Below, piece after piece: positions 1 to 7,930 of a DNA stretch of 34,337 nucleotides. The stretch comes from an uncultured Oscillospiraceae bacterium. Lineage in GTDB: Bacteria > Bacillota > Clostridia > Oscillospirales > Oscillospiraceae. Each line of letters starts with the position of its first letter. The first letter of the stretch is position 1. Both the position numbers and the translations under genes were made by a program. Under the pieces are notes generated by a model. That model saw nothing but the letters and a program-made list of their open reading frames with translations, made no database searches and had not been told where the DNA came from. The DNA lies in contig CABVDR010000026.1 of the NCBI GenBank assembly GCA_902497145.1, positions 1 through 34,337 on the forward strand, read 5' to 3'.

Positions 1-1
1 C

Positions 2-355
2 CTGCCACTGGAGTGCGGCTCGCCCGCCACCTATGAGGGGATGACCGTGTTTCTGGAGACGGAGCGGGACAAGGGTGTGCCCATGGAAGAGACGGTGCGC
101 AAGCTCACCGGCAACGCTGCCCGCACTCTGGGCCTGACAGACCGGGGATTTGTGTCCCCCGGCCAGGCTGCTGACCTGCTGGTGCTGGACTGGGAGCATT
201 TCTCCGCCAAAGAAAATCTTGCCGATCCCCGCCACGGTCCCCAGGGACTGGACTATGTGCTGGTAGCCGGGCAGATCGCCGTGGACCACGGCGTCCACAC
301 CCATGTGCGCACCGGCACGGTCCTGGGTCCTGAACATCGAAAGGGAGAGAATTAA
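2..355 (+). CDS. N-acyl-D-amino-acid deacylase family amidohydrolase, C-terminal part (5' end outside window)
   Basis: The reading frame is open from base 2, so the gene starts upstream; only about 117 C-terminal residues are present. The visible part matches the end of D-aminoacylase / N-acyl-D-amino-acid deacylase proteins: a 'KLTGNAARTLGLTDRG' helix, the 'SPGQAADLLVLD' segment that returns to the small beta-sandwich domain of amidohydrolases, a 'DPRHGPQGLDYVLVAG' strand and a final 'RTGTVL' typical of this branch. Family members hydrolyse N-acylated D-amino acids to the free D-amino acid with a binuclear metal site, but all metal ligands lie in the missing part. The stop codon is followed at once by the aminotransferase gene, so the two are probably co-transcribed. 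A dihydroorotase- or dipeptidase-like amidohydrolase is less likely. Confidence 0.75.
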   Translation: MPLECGSPATYEGMTVFLETERDKGVPMEETVRKLTGNAARTLGLTDRGFVSPGQAADLLVLDWEHFSAKENLADPRHGPQGLDYVLVAGQIAVDHGVHTHVRTGTVLGPEHRKGEN

Positions 356-358
356 GTG

Positions 359-1522
359 ATGTCTTTTGACTTTCAAACGCTGGCCGACGCCATTGACTAC
401 GGCTTCGGCACAGGCTTCCGGCCGGACTACACCGTGATGGCCGGAGCGCAGCTGCATGTAAAAACCGCCCCCTGCATTATTGACGCCTTGACCCGGTTTT
501 CTCAGACCGGTCTGTACGGCTGGACCGACTCCGACGAGCCCCAGTACCTCCAGGCCATTGTCAACTGGATGGCCAAGGTGCGCGGCTGGGAGATTGAGCC
601 TTCGTGGATCGTGCCCTCCTATGGCACCCTGCAGGCCATGTGCGCCGCCATCCGCGCCTTTACCCAGCCCGGCGACGGGATCATTGTGCAGCAGCCGGTC
701 TATCTTCTCTATGCCCGCGCCATTGCCAACTGCGGCCGGAAATTGGTGGACAATTCCCTGAAGCTGCGGGGCGACCGGTATGAGATGGACTTTGCCGACC
801 TGGAGGAGAAAATGGCCGCGCCGGAGAACAAGGTTATGTTCCTCTGTAACCCCCACAACCCCACCATGGATGTGTGGGAGCGGGCGGATCTGGAGCGGGT
901 AGCGGCTCTGGCCAAAAAGCACCATGTGCTGGTGGTGGCGGACGAGATCTTTGCCGAGCACGTGTGGGAGCCCGGCCTGATGGTCCCCTATGCCGCCGTT
1001 CCCGACGCGCTGGACAACTGCATCATCTGCACCAGCCTGGGCAAGTCCTTCAATTTCACCGGCACCAGCCACGCCAACGTGATCATCCCCAATGAAGCCA
1101 TCCGGGAGGCCTACCGCACCCAGCGGGACGCCGACCACTACGGCAGCCTCTCCCCCTTCATGCGGGTTGCCGTGCTGGCGGCCTACACAGACGAGGGCAA
1201 GGCGTGGATCGATGAACTGATGGAGTTTGTACACGGGAACGAGTCCCTGGTGCGGGACTGCTTTGCCCGCTGCATGCCGGCGGTGAAGATCCTCCGCCAC
1301 CGGGCCGGTACGCTGATCTGGGCGGACTTCCGCGGTCTGGAGCTGTCCGAGCCGGAGCTGGAGCAGTTCTTCTTGTCCGCCGGCGTGGAGCCAGACCTGG
1401 GCAGCAAGTACGGCCAGGCCGGTACCGGCTTTCTCCGCCTGCAGATCGGGATGCCTCAGTCCGAGCTGACCGGAGCTCTGGCGCGCCTGGAGGCCGCTGC
1501 CCGGAAACACGGTTTTTCCTGA
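359..1522 (+). CDS. PLP-dependent aminotransferase, MalY/PatB (cystathionine beta-lyase-like) family
   Basis: A 387-residue fold-type I PLP enzyme of normal family length. Visible motifs are 'CNPHNPTMDVW' (the N-P-H-N-P loop of MalY/PatB proteins), 'VVADEIFAEHVW' with the PLP-contacting Asp, and 'SLGKSFNFTGT' carrying the Schiff-base Lys. Family members carry out C-S beta-elimination on cystathionine or cysteine conjugates, or transamination. The N-P-H-N-P loop favours the MalY/PatB branch over aspartate aminotransferases, but the substrate cannot be read from sequence. A GGGAG Shine-Dalgarno sequence at 343-347 suits either GTG 356 or ATG 359; I chose the ATG. The gene follows the deacylase with essentially no gap, suggesting that a released D- or modified amino acid is processed further. 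A strong terminator follows. Confidence 0.85.
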   Translation: MSFDFQTLADAIDYGFGTGFRPDYTVMAGAQLHVKTAPCIIDALTRFSQTGLYGWTDSDEPQYLQAIVNWMAKVRGWEIEPSWIVPSYGTLQAMCAAIRAFTQPGDGIIVQQPVYLLYARAIANCGRKLVDNSLKLRGDRYEMDFADLEEKMAAPENKVMFLCNPHNPTMDVWERADLERVAALAKKHHVLVVADEIFAEHVWEPGLMVPYAAVPDALDNCIICTSLGKSFNFTGTSHANVIIPNEAIREAYRTQRDADHYGSLSPFMRVAVLAAYTDEGKAWIDELMEFVHGNESLVRDCFARCMPAVKILRHRAGTLIWADFRGLELSEPELEQFFLSAGVEPDLGSKYGQAGTGFLRLQIGMPQSELTGALARLEAAARKHGFS

Positions 1523-1553
1523 TGCGTTAGTTTCTGCAAGAATAAAGAAAGAG

Positions 1554-1595
1554 AGCGAGGGCTCCGTACGTTGCTTTCCGTACGGAGCCCTCGCT
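1554..1595. terminator. Bidirectional intrinsic terminator between convergent genes
   Basis: A perfect 17-bp inverted repeat (AGCGAGGGCTCCGTACG and its complement) with an 8-nt loop. A T-rich stretch follows on the plus strand and an A-rich stretch precedes it, which becomes T-rich on the minus strand. It lies between the aminotransferase (+) and the ureohydrolase (-) and can serve both. Confidence 0.9.
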
Positions 1596-1609
1596 GTGTT
1601 GTGTTTGTT

Positions 1610-2593
1610 TTAGCTGTTGTCCCGCTTTCTCTGGGCTGCGCCGTTGAGAAAGTACAGGGTAGCCCAGCAGGCGTCATGGGAGGCGGTCTGATAGCTCAGC
1701 ACATCCGGGTAGATTTCCACAAAGTCGAACCCCTTGGCTCCGGCCAGACCGGCTTCATGGACCATCATGCACAGCTCGTAGGAGGTGAGCCCGCACATAT
1801 CCTGGGGCCCCTGGGGCATGCTGGCTGCATCCAGACAGTCAGAACAGACGGTGACATAGACCAACTCAGTGTCCTGAAACGCCACATCAATGGCTTTCTG
1901 AATGGAGGCCTTCCATCCGTTTTCCTTAACCTCTCCAGCCAGAATTACCGACGCGCCGAACTTCTTGGCATTCTGGAACTCTTCCTTGTGATTCCTGGGG
2001 CCCCGGATGCCGATGTGGACGATCTTGGTGGGGTCCATGTTGGGGTCGTTATACAGCTGATAGAAGGGAGAGCAGCGGGAATAGAGGTCCTCGCCGAAGT
2101 TGGAGTAGTTGTCCAGATGGGCGTCAAAGTGGAGCACGCCCACCTTTTTGGGATGCCGCTTGGCAATCTCGCTGATAATGGGGTAGGCAATTCCGTGATC
2201 GCCGCCGAAGGTGATAGGAAATGCGCCGGCATCCACGATCTGACCAATTCGCTCCCGGATGCTCTGGAAGGTCAGGTCATAATCCCCGTTGCGGCAGGCC
2301 ACATCGCCAAAGTCCGCTACCTTCAGATAATCGAAGGAGTCCAGATCGAAGTCGGGCAGAAACCCGGTATAGCGGATGGAGACGGAGCGGATGGATTTGG
2401 GTCCCTCGGTGCAGGAGGAGTATCCGCCGATGGTGCAGCCGCCCTCCCAGGGCACCCCCGACACCACCGCATCAAAGCCTTTCAGCTCACTGGCCTGCTC
2501 CAACACCGGAAGATTCAGCCAGGAGGGAACGCCGCTGTAAATGTTGTTGGGCAGGAAAGATGGATCATAAATGGTTGGTTTACTGTTTTTCAT
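1610..2593 (-). CDS. Ureohydrolase (arginase/agmatinase) family protein with an altered metal ligand
   Basis: A 327-residue arginase-fold protein. Family motifs are visible: 'GGDHG' (residues 130-134), 'HFDAHLDN' (155-162) and 'VEIYP' with Glu293. These proteins use a binuclear metal centre to hydrolyse guanidino or formimino compounds to urea or formamide plus an amine. The third metal motif, normally S-F-D-x-D-x-L-D, reads V-C-S-D-C-L-D here: the first bridging Asp is Cys250, while Asp252 is kept. I checked this codon (TGT) on the minus strand. The substrate is therefore uncertain, and the label agmatinase should not be taken literally. It is the third gene of the Nramp-glutaminase-ureohydrolase operon, 72 bp after the glutaminase, with an AGAAGG ribosome site before ATG, and it ends at a strong terminator. 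Confidence 0.85.
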   Translation of the reverse strand: MKNSKPTIYDPSFLPNNIYSGVPSWLNLPVLEQASELKGFDAVVSGVPWEGGCTIGGYSSCTEGPKSIRSVSIRYTGFLPDFDLDSFDYLKVADFGDVACRNGDYDLTFQSIRERIGQIVDAGAFPITFGGDHGIAYPIISEIAKRHPKKVGVLHFDAHLDNYSNFGEDLYSRCSPFYQLYNDPNMDPTKIVHIGIRGPRNHKEEFQNAKKFGASVILAGEVKENGWKASIQKAIDVAFQDTELVYVTVCSDCLDAASMPQGPQDMCGLTSYELCMMVHEAGLAGAKGFDFVEIYPDVLSYQTASHDACWATLYFLNGAAQRKRDNS

Positions 2594-2665
2594 GGTTTTT
2601 ACCTTCTTACATTCCTCTGATTTCCATATGGTGTATTCCTTGGTATGGATAGGTGTGTCGAAACG

Positions 2666-3589
2666 TCAGGCGGTGCAGGACTCAAAGAGATGCAGGTGCA
2701 GGTGGCGGGACAGATACTCCAGCATGTGCCTGCCGCCAATGCTGTTCCCCTTGTCGTCCAGGGCCGGCCCATAGATGCCGATACCCATGCGGGTCGGAAC
2801 GCAGGACATGATGCCTCCGCCCACGCCGCTTTTAGATGGGATACCCACATGGACGGCAAACTCTCCGGAACCGTCGTACATACCGCAGGTCAGCATCAGT
2901 GTCTGAACCGTGCGCACGACCTGCTTGTCCAAATATCGGATGCCGGTGGACGGCTCTACCCCTCCGTTGGCCAGGACCAGGCCCAGCCCGGCCAGGGAGC
3001 GTGTATTGATGTTCAGGGAGCACAGCTTGAAGTACAGATCCACCGCTTTGGGGACATCTCCCTCCAGCATGCCCTTGCTTTTCAGAATATAGCCGATGGC
3101 GCGATTTCGATTGCCGGTGGCGGTCTCCGACTGGTAGACGGCCTGGTTGATGGAGATTTCGTCATCCTGGCACAGCTTGCGGACAAAGTCCAGCAGCTGC
3201 TCAAATTCAAATTTGTCGGTGAGCAGGCCCACCACACTGATAGCCCCGGCGTTGATCATGGGATTGAAGGGGCGGTTGCTCACCGTGTCCAGCTTGATAA
3301 TGGAGTTGAAGGCGTCGCCCGAGGGCTCCATAGAAACATGAGCAAATACCTTCTCCTCCCCCACGCACTGCAGGGCGGCGGCCAGAGACACGACTTTGCA
3401 GATGCTCTGCATGGTAAAGCGCGGCGTTACGTCGCCATACTCAATAGTCTGAGCATCCAGTGTCTTGATGCACAGGCCCAGCTGTGCCGGGTCCGCTTTC
3501 CCCAGCTCGGGAATGTAGTCGGCGACCCGTCCTTGAGCAAGATACCGGCGGCCAAATTCCCAGGCAGGTTGTACGGTTTCTTGCAGCAC
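2666..3589 (-). CDS. glsA: Glutaminase A
   Basis: A 307-residue serine-dependent glutaminase of the beta-lactamase-like fold, of normal length. It hydrolyses L-glutamine to glutamate and ammonia. The S-x-x-K catalytic pair is Ser62-Ile-Cys-Lys65 in 'QSICKV', and the conserved blocks 'NPMINAGAI', 'TATGNRNRAIGY', 'GVGGGIMSCVP' and 'MGIGIYGPALDDKGNS' are all present. The start is GTG with a GAGGTGG site 5 nt upstream. The gene lies 32 bp after the Nramp-like transporter gene and 72 bp before the ureohydrolase gene on the same strand, so the three are probably one transcript. Release of ammonia and glutamate fits the nitrogen-catabolic theme of the region. Confidence 0.95.
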   Translation of the reverse strand: MLQETVQPAWEFGRRYLAQGRVADYIPELGKADPAQLGLCIKTLDAQTIEYGDVTPRFTMQSICKVVSLAAALQCVGEEKVFAHVSMEPSGDAFNSIIKLDTVSNRPFNPMINAGAISVVGLLTDKFEFEQLLDFVRKLCQDDEISINQAVYQSETATGNRNRAIGYILKSKGMLEGDVPKAVDLYFKLCSLNINTRSLAGLGLVLANGGVEPSTGIRYLDKQVVRTVQTLMLTCGMYDGSGEFAVHVGIPSKSGVGGGIMSCVPTRMGIGIYGPALDDKGNSIGGRHMLEYLSRHLHLHLFESCTA

Positions 3590-3621
3590 AATGCCACCTC
3601 GCTTGATCCGTATGTCCGGCC

Positions 3622-4854
3622 TCAGCCTGTAAAGACCGAGATAAAGCTGCTCAGCCCCAGCACCAGGGAGATGGCAAAGATGGCAAGGCCCAGAATATTG
3701 GTGACGATGCCGTTTTTGTACTTGCCCATGATGCGGGAACGGCTGGTGAGGTAGAGGGTCACGCCCACCACCACAGGCAGCACGATGCCGTTTACGGCCT
3801 GCGCAGTCATAATGAGGCCCAGGGGGTTGGTGCCCAGCGCGGCAATTACGATGCCGGTAATCAGCACGGCGGCGTTGGTGATGGTGTAGCGCTTATCCGA
3901 GCGGTCGGTCTTCCAGCCGAACAGGCCGGCAAATACATAGGACACGCCCATGGGGGTACACACGGCGCTGGAGATACCGGCTGCAATCAGGCCAACGGCC
4001 ATAAAGGGCTGAGCCAGGCTGCCCAGGGTGGGCTCCAGCTGCACCGCCATATCCATGGCGTTATTGACGGTCATGCCCCGCATGACGGTGGCAGAAGTGA
4101 TCATAATGGCGCCGGTCACAATGCCGCCGATGATCATGGGGACGGTGGTGCCGAACGCGCACAGGGGGAGCTCTTCGGGGCTGTGCCAGGTGCGCTTGGC
4201 GCTGGCGGCGTGGAGGAACATGTTATAGGGCACGACGGTGGTGCCGATGAGGGACAGGCAGGTCATAAGGCCTCCCTCGGGGATGGTGGGGATGCAGCCG
4301 TGGAGCAGCTCGCCCAGGTTGGGGCGGACAATAATCATCGTGATGACAAATACCGCGGCCATCAGGATGACGCATACGCCCAGCAGCTTTTCCAAGTACT
4401 TGACCGCGTCACCTGCCAGGTTCAGGATCAGCAGGATGCAAATACCCCAGATGGGAGCGATAATCTTGGTGGAAACGCCGGTCAGGGCGCTGACGCCCAG
4501 GGCGGTGCCGGTGAGGTCGCCGCTCATATAGGCAAAGCCGCCCACCGCGATGGCCACGGCCACCAGGCCGCACAGGATGTTGCGCAGGATGGGGCGGTCC
4601 GCAAAATCGTGCTTCAGATTTTCCGCCAGTCCCTCTTGGGTAATAATACCCAGCCGCGCCGCCATGCCCTGCATGACAATGACGGCAATGACAGAAAACA
4701 CAATGCACCAGAACAACGTGAAGCCATACTGTGAACCGGCGCGGGTGGAGCTGGTCACAGTGCCCGGGCCGATAAACGATCCGACAATCAAAAATCCGGG
4801 GCCAAGTGCGGCCAGCTTTTCTTTCATGGTAAATGTTCTTTTTGTGGTCTCCAT
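3622..4854 (-). CDS. Nramp-family membrane transporter, divergent (non-canonical metal site)
   Basis: A 410-residue integral membrane protein with about 11 hydrophobic segments and overall Nramp (SLC11) architecture. True Nramp metal transporters carry D-P-G-N in TM1 and a M-P-H motif in TM6. Here TM1 reads G-P-G-T (residues 29-32) and TM6 reads T-T-V-V-P-Y-N (205-211), so the coordinating Asp, Asn and Met and the TM6 His are all replaced. It is therefore unlikely to be a Mn/Fe transporter. Bacillus subtilis YcsG, an Nramp relative encoded with 5-oxoprolinase genes and the IclR-type regulator gene kipR, is a contextual parallel. Here the gene heads an operon with glutaminase and ureohydrolase and diverges from an IclR gene, so transport of a small organic nitrogen compound is my inference. 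The ATG follows a GGGGGAGG site at 9 nt. Confidence 0.8.
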   Translation of the reverse strand: METTKRTFTMKEKLAALGPGFLIVGSFIGPGTVTSSTRAGSQYGFTLFWCIVFSVIAVIVMQGMAARLGIITQEGLAENLKHDFADRPILRNILCGLVAVAIAVGGFAYMSGDLTGTALGVSALTGVSTKIIAPIWGICILLILNLAGDAVKYLEKLLGVCVILMAAVFVITMIIVRPNLGELLHGCIPTIPEGGLMTCLSLIGTTVVPYNMFLHAASAKRTWHSPEELPLCAFGTTVPMIIGGIVTGAIMITSATVMRGMTVNNAMDMAVQLEPTLGSLAQPFMAVGLIAAGISSAVCTPMGVSYVFAGLFGWKTDRSDKRYTITNAAVLITGIVIAALGTNPLGLIMTAQAVNGIVLPVVVGVTLYLTSRSRIMGKYKNGIVTNILGLAIFAISLVLGLSSFISVFTG

Positions 4855-4931
4855 CTACAAATGCCTCCCCCGTAAAGTGTTTCTCATGGGTAAGTCATTT
4901 TCCCGGCCGGATAAAATAACATTTCCTATGG

Positions 4932-4969
4932 TATTGACAGTCTACAAAATCAATGATACCCTGTCAATA
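4932..4969. promoter_or_regulatory. Divergent promoter/operator with perfect 9-bp inverted repeat (Nramp operon / IclR gene)
   Basis: TATTGACAG at 4932-4940 is mirrored by CTGTCAATA at 4961-4969, 20 bp apart. Each arm contains a TTGACA -35 hexamer, one for each direction. On the minus strand TTGACA is followed after 17 nt by TAGACT, a good -10; on the plus strand the matching -10 is weak. The arrangement suits a site where the IclR protein controls both its own gene and the Nramp-glutaminase-ureohydrolase operon. Binding by that protein is inferred. Confidence 0.5.
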
Positions 4970-5016
4970 ATAGTCAACTTTATTTTGATAATGTCAAATG
5001 AAAGGAGGAAAAATTT

Positions 5017-5832
5017 TTGGAACCGAGTAAAAAGGGGGCCTCTGCGCCGGGGGAAAAACCAAACCAGGCGTTGTCTGGAAAGCAGATCCAGTCGGTACAG
5101 CGGGCCATCAATATCCTGAATTGTTTCACCGCGACCAACACAGCCTTGACTCTGGGCCAGATCAGCAGCAGGCTGAATCTGAACAAGGGAACCGTCCATG
5201 GAATCCTGAACACCCTGCAAAATAATGGATATATCAGCCAGAATCTGTCCGGCCAGTATATGCTGGGCGCGGAACTCTTTAATAAGGCCTGCCTTGCCCC
5301 GGATACGCGCAAAAAGATCTGCATGGATCACGGCCACGATCACATGCAGGCGCTGAGCGACCGTTTCCAGGCCAACGGAACGCTGTTTTCTGTGGAGGAC
5401 AAGCGTCTGTTGGTCCTGGATACCACGGAGCCGACCACCTGTGCCTTTATTGTGCGCAGAGCCACGCCGGAGATCTCGCTGTATGGTTCGGCAAGCGGCA
5501 AGATCCTGCTGGCTTATCTGCCCCAAAAGGAGCTGGATGCCTATCTGGCCAAGGGCCCCTTCCCGGCGCTGACCGATCAGACAAAGACGACGCGGGATCA
5601 GCTGGAGAAAGAATTTGCCCATATCCGGGAGTATGGGTATTCTTACGAGCATAATGAGCTGTTCATGGGTGTGTCGGCCATCGCTGTACCGGTCTTTAAT
5701 CAATATGGAACGCAGCTGTTCGGAACCATGAGTCTGACCGGTATGACTCCCGGCATCCAGAAACACAAGAGCGCCATCATCCGCGCCCTGACTGAGGCCA
5801 CGCACCGACTGCAAACGGTTCTGCAGTTTTGA
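5017..5832 (+). CDS. IclR-family transcriptional regulator
   Basis: A 271-residue regulator. The N-terminal winged helix-turn-helix (about residues 25-88, 'QSVQRAINILNCF ... NLNKGTVHGILNTL') and the C-terminal IclR effector domain ('YGSASGKILLAYLP', 'EYGYSYEHNELFMGVSAIAVPVF') are both clear. IclR proteins bind small organic ligands and usually repress or activate a neighbouring catabolic operon. The start is TTG, supported by an AAAGGAGG site at 5001-5008 with 8-nt spacing; no ATG in frame fits. It diverges from the Nramp operon over a symmetric promoter, so that operon is its probable target. The ligand is unknown. Confidence 0.92.
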   Translation: MEPSKKGASAPGEKPNQALSGKQIQSVQRAINILNCFTATNTALTLGQISSRLNLNKGTVHGILNTLQNNGYISQNLSGQYMLGAELFNKACLAPDTRKKICMDHGHDHMQALSDRFQANGTLFSVEDKRLLVLDTTEPTTCAFIVRRATPEISLYGSASGKILLAYLPQKELDAYLAKGPFPALTDQTKTTRDQLEKEFAHIREYGYSYEHNELFMGVSAIAVPVFNQYGTQLFGTMSLTGMTPGIQKHKSAIIRALTEATHRLQTVLQF

Positions 5833-5874
5833 GAAAAACCGCGCTTCCGCTCTGACCCCTGGGGCACTGCAAGC

Positions 5875-5913
5875 AAAAATCCGCTGGAATCCTACGATTC
5901 CAGCGGATTTTTT
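5875..5913 (+). terminator. Intrinsic terminator after the IclR gene
   Basis: A 17-bp perfect stem (AAAAATCCGCTGGAATC and its complement) with a 4-nt CTAC loop, flanked by A and T runs. It ends the IclR transcript and, by overlapping any start near 5912, supports the downstream start of the next gene. Confidence 0.9.
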
Positions 5914-5998
5914 GCCCTGTGCAGGGGCTGGAACGGCCAAATTTGTTGCACATAACCGGGATTGCCGTCTTATGAAGCAGGGAAATGGAGGGCTTCCG

Positions 5999-7024
5999 AT
6001 GAGACAACGCATCCCGTATCTGGATTTTCTTCGCTGTTTGGCCATCTGTCTGGTTGTGATTCTGCACAGCATTGCGGCAACACTGGTTAACCCGGCGTTT
6101 TATTCCTGCCTCACGTGGTACCTGTGTATGGGATTTAATCCCGTGGATCGTACCGGAGTGCCCCTGTTTTTCATGATCAGCGGCTTTTTGCTGCTCAGTC
6201 GTTCCAGCACAGAGCGGGTTTGGAATTTTTATAAGCATAACATTCCCAAGCTGGTGATTCCGCTGACTGCCTGGAGTCTCATCTATTACGCCGCCGAGGT
6301 GGCCTGTGGGCAGCATCCCATAGACATTCTTGATTTTCTGAGCCGTTTTTTGAATCAGGGCGTCAGCTATCATATGTGGTTTATCTATACCCTGGTAGGA
6401 ATCTATCTCCTGTGCCCTTTTCTGAAACGGATCGTGGATCACAGCTCGGCCCGGCAGCTGGTGGTCCTGCTGGGAGTTATTTTGTTCCCCACCACCCTCC
6501 GACCCATCCTCAATCAGATCCTCCCGGTTAATCTCTATTTCTTTGAACCGCTCATGGAAGGGTATCTGGGTTATTTTCTGCTAGGGTATCTGCTGGGCGG
6601 GGCAAAATTCCAGAAAAAGACCCGCATCCTGATCTATCTGGGCGGCGTGGTGGGATACGCAGCCTGCCTGCTGGGAAATCTGGCCCAGGCGTCCCCGGAG
6701 GGAATTTCCCTCCCTATGAACGGCGGGTACATGCTGAACCACTACCTGCTGGCGGCCAGCCTGTTTGTGTTTTGTAAAACCTGGTTTGAACGGTACTCCG
6801 CCAGGCTGGAGAAATGCTCTCGCCCGCTGGTCCAGGCATCCAACCGGGTTTTTGGCGTATATTGGGTCCATGTCCTGATCCTGAACGCCCTGACGACCCT
6901 GGTGAATTTCCAGGGACCGCTTGCTGTGTGGGTGGCGGTTCAGATCGGCTGCACGCTCCTGCTGTCCGTCCTGATTTCTGCCGCTATTTCTGCCGTTCCC
7001 ATCCTGCGCCGCGTCCTTGGGTAA
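5999..7024 (+). CDS. Acyltransferase-3 family integral membrane protein
   Basis: A 341-residue membrane protein of the acyltransferase-3 (OafA/YrhL/WecH-like) family with about ten hydrophobic helices. The N-terminal signature is visible: 'YLDFLRCLAICLVVILHSI', including the conserved Arg and the His of TM1 thought to be catalytic, and later 'GVPLFFMISGFLLL'. Family members O- or N-acylate cell-surface polysaccharides, peptidoglycan or antibiotics at the membrane. The start is ATG 5999 because GGAGG lies at 5987-5991; a longer frame would begin inside the preceding terminator. The gene is alone between two terminators, so its substrate cannot be guessed from neighbours. Confidence 0.88.
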   Translation: MRQRIPYLDFLRCLAICLVVILHSIAATLVNPAFYSCLTWYLCMGFNPVDRTGVPLFFMISGFLLLSRSSTERVWNFYKHNIPKLVIPLTAWSLIYYAAEVACGQHPIDILDFLSRFLNQGVSYHMWFIYTLVGIYLLCPFLKRIVDHSSARQLVVLLGVILFPTTLRPILNQILPVNLYFFEPLMEGYLGYFLLGYLLGGAKFQKKTRILIYLGGVVGYAACLLGNLAQASPEGISLPMNGGYMLNHYLLAASLFVFCKTWFERYSARLEKCSRPLVQASNRVFGVYWVHVLILNALTTLVNFQGPLAVWVAVQIGCTLLLSVLISAAISAVPILRRVLG

Positions 7025-7045
7025 AAATAGCGCCCCAATGCAAAA

Positions 7046-7078
7046 GGAACCCCCGGCTGTTTGACAGCCGGGGGTTCC
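7046..7078. terminator. Bidirectional intrinsic terminator
   Basis: A perfect 15-bp stem (GGAACCCCCGGCTGT and its complement) with a TTG loop lies between the convergent acyltransferase (+) and DUF4367 gene (-). The minus-strand copy is followed by TTTTG. Confidence 0.85.
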
Positions 7079-7079
7079 A

Positions 7080-7930
7080 TTATAGAGTTCCGCGCAGCCA
7101 GTGGACGCCCTCCGCCAGGCGGATCATTTCCTCTTCGGTCAGATTGGTGGCACTAATATCTACAATCACCTGAGCCTCTTGATCAATCCAGTAGATTATC
7201 ATATCACTCCAGATATTTGTAAGCCCATTTTGATGATATCGTTTCTCCAGCATATCGTCATTTGTGATATACAAGGTCGCCAGATGGTCTTGCACTGTAA
7301 CCTCTTTTTTTCACAGTCTTCTGTGCTAAAACTTCCTGTAAGCCCAGCACTATATGGCGTAACACTGACGTTAATCATTCCATCCTGCTGGCTGCGATAG
7401 ACAACGTAGTCACTGGTACCGTTTTCCTCATAGTTACCACCATCCAGTATAAATCCTTCCGGAATCCACTCCAGGGCGATGTTGTAATGGTATTCCAGAC
7501 CAGACGTAGTATCGGGCTGTCCTGTGCTGCCGGACTGTCCTGCTCCACCGGATGGGTCTTCCTCAAAGGTGATCCGCGTGTGGTCATCCATCACCTCCAA
7601 CACGATGTTCAGCGTGGCCACACGCACATCCTCCGAAAGGGCAAAGGCCGCCGAAAACAGAAGAATTCCCAGGATGGCGGCCAGGAGGAGCCGTCCAAAC
7701 CACCGGGCTGTCCTGCGCCCGGTGGTTTGGAACTGCCTTCTGGAGAAGGCAGTTCCAATGACCTTCTCGCAGCGGTGATGAACCGCTTCGGGGACCGCAG
7801 CATTGGGGTCTTGTTTCAGCGCCTCGTTGAGCCGCAGCAGCTCTTCCCCGTCCTCCTGGGCCATCTCGTCCATTAATAGGGCAAACAGGGCATCCTCATA
7901 CTGCTCCTTCCGCGTTTCACGGTTGGCCAT
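7080..7930 (-). CDS. DUF4367-type anti-sigma-like membrane protein, reading frame split at 7304-7310
   Basis: Two overlapping frames together make one protein of about 283 residues. The first frame (from ATG 7930) gives a cytoplasmic N-terminus, one transmembrane helix ('LLLAAILGILLFSAAFAL') and the start of an extracytoplasmic DUF4367-like domain ('LEWIPEGFILDGGNYEENG'). It then drifts into unrelated residues and stops at 7199. The -1 frame continues the domain ('HLATLYITNDDMLEKRY ... NLTEEEMIRLAEGVHWL') to TAA at 7080, just before the terminator. The frames meet at a run of seven A. Such proteins are usually encoded after a sigma factor and are thought to restrain it; here the start overlaps the sigma gene by 14 bp. 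The split could be a real mutation, a homopolymer sequencing error, or programmed -1 frameshifting. Confidence 0.75.
7304..7310 (-). other. A_AAA_AAG heptamer at the frame change (candidate -1 slippery site)
   Basis: On the minus strand the zero-frame codons are GAA AAA AAG AGG. The heptamer A AAA AAG is in the correct phase for tandem -1 slippage, the same heptamer used in E. coli dnaX. A -1 slip gives E-K-K-E-V-T-V-Q-D-H, which joins the two parts of the DUF4367 protein without a gap. I found no obvious downstream stem-loop and no good upstream Shine-Dalgarno stimulator. Confidence 0.4.

Noticed and set aside
1571..2620. 349-codon plus-strand open frame
   Set aside because: Antisense to the ureohydrolase gene and starts inside the terminator hairpin.
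4942..6072. 376-codon minus-strand open frame
   Set aside because: Antisense to the IclR gene and crosses a terminator; no recognisable domain.
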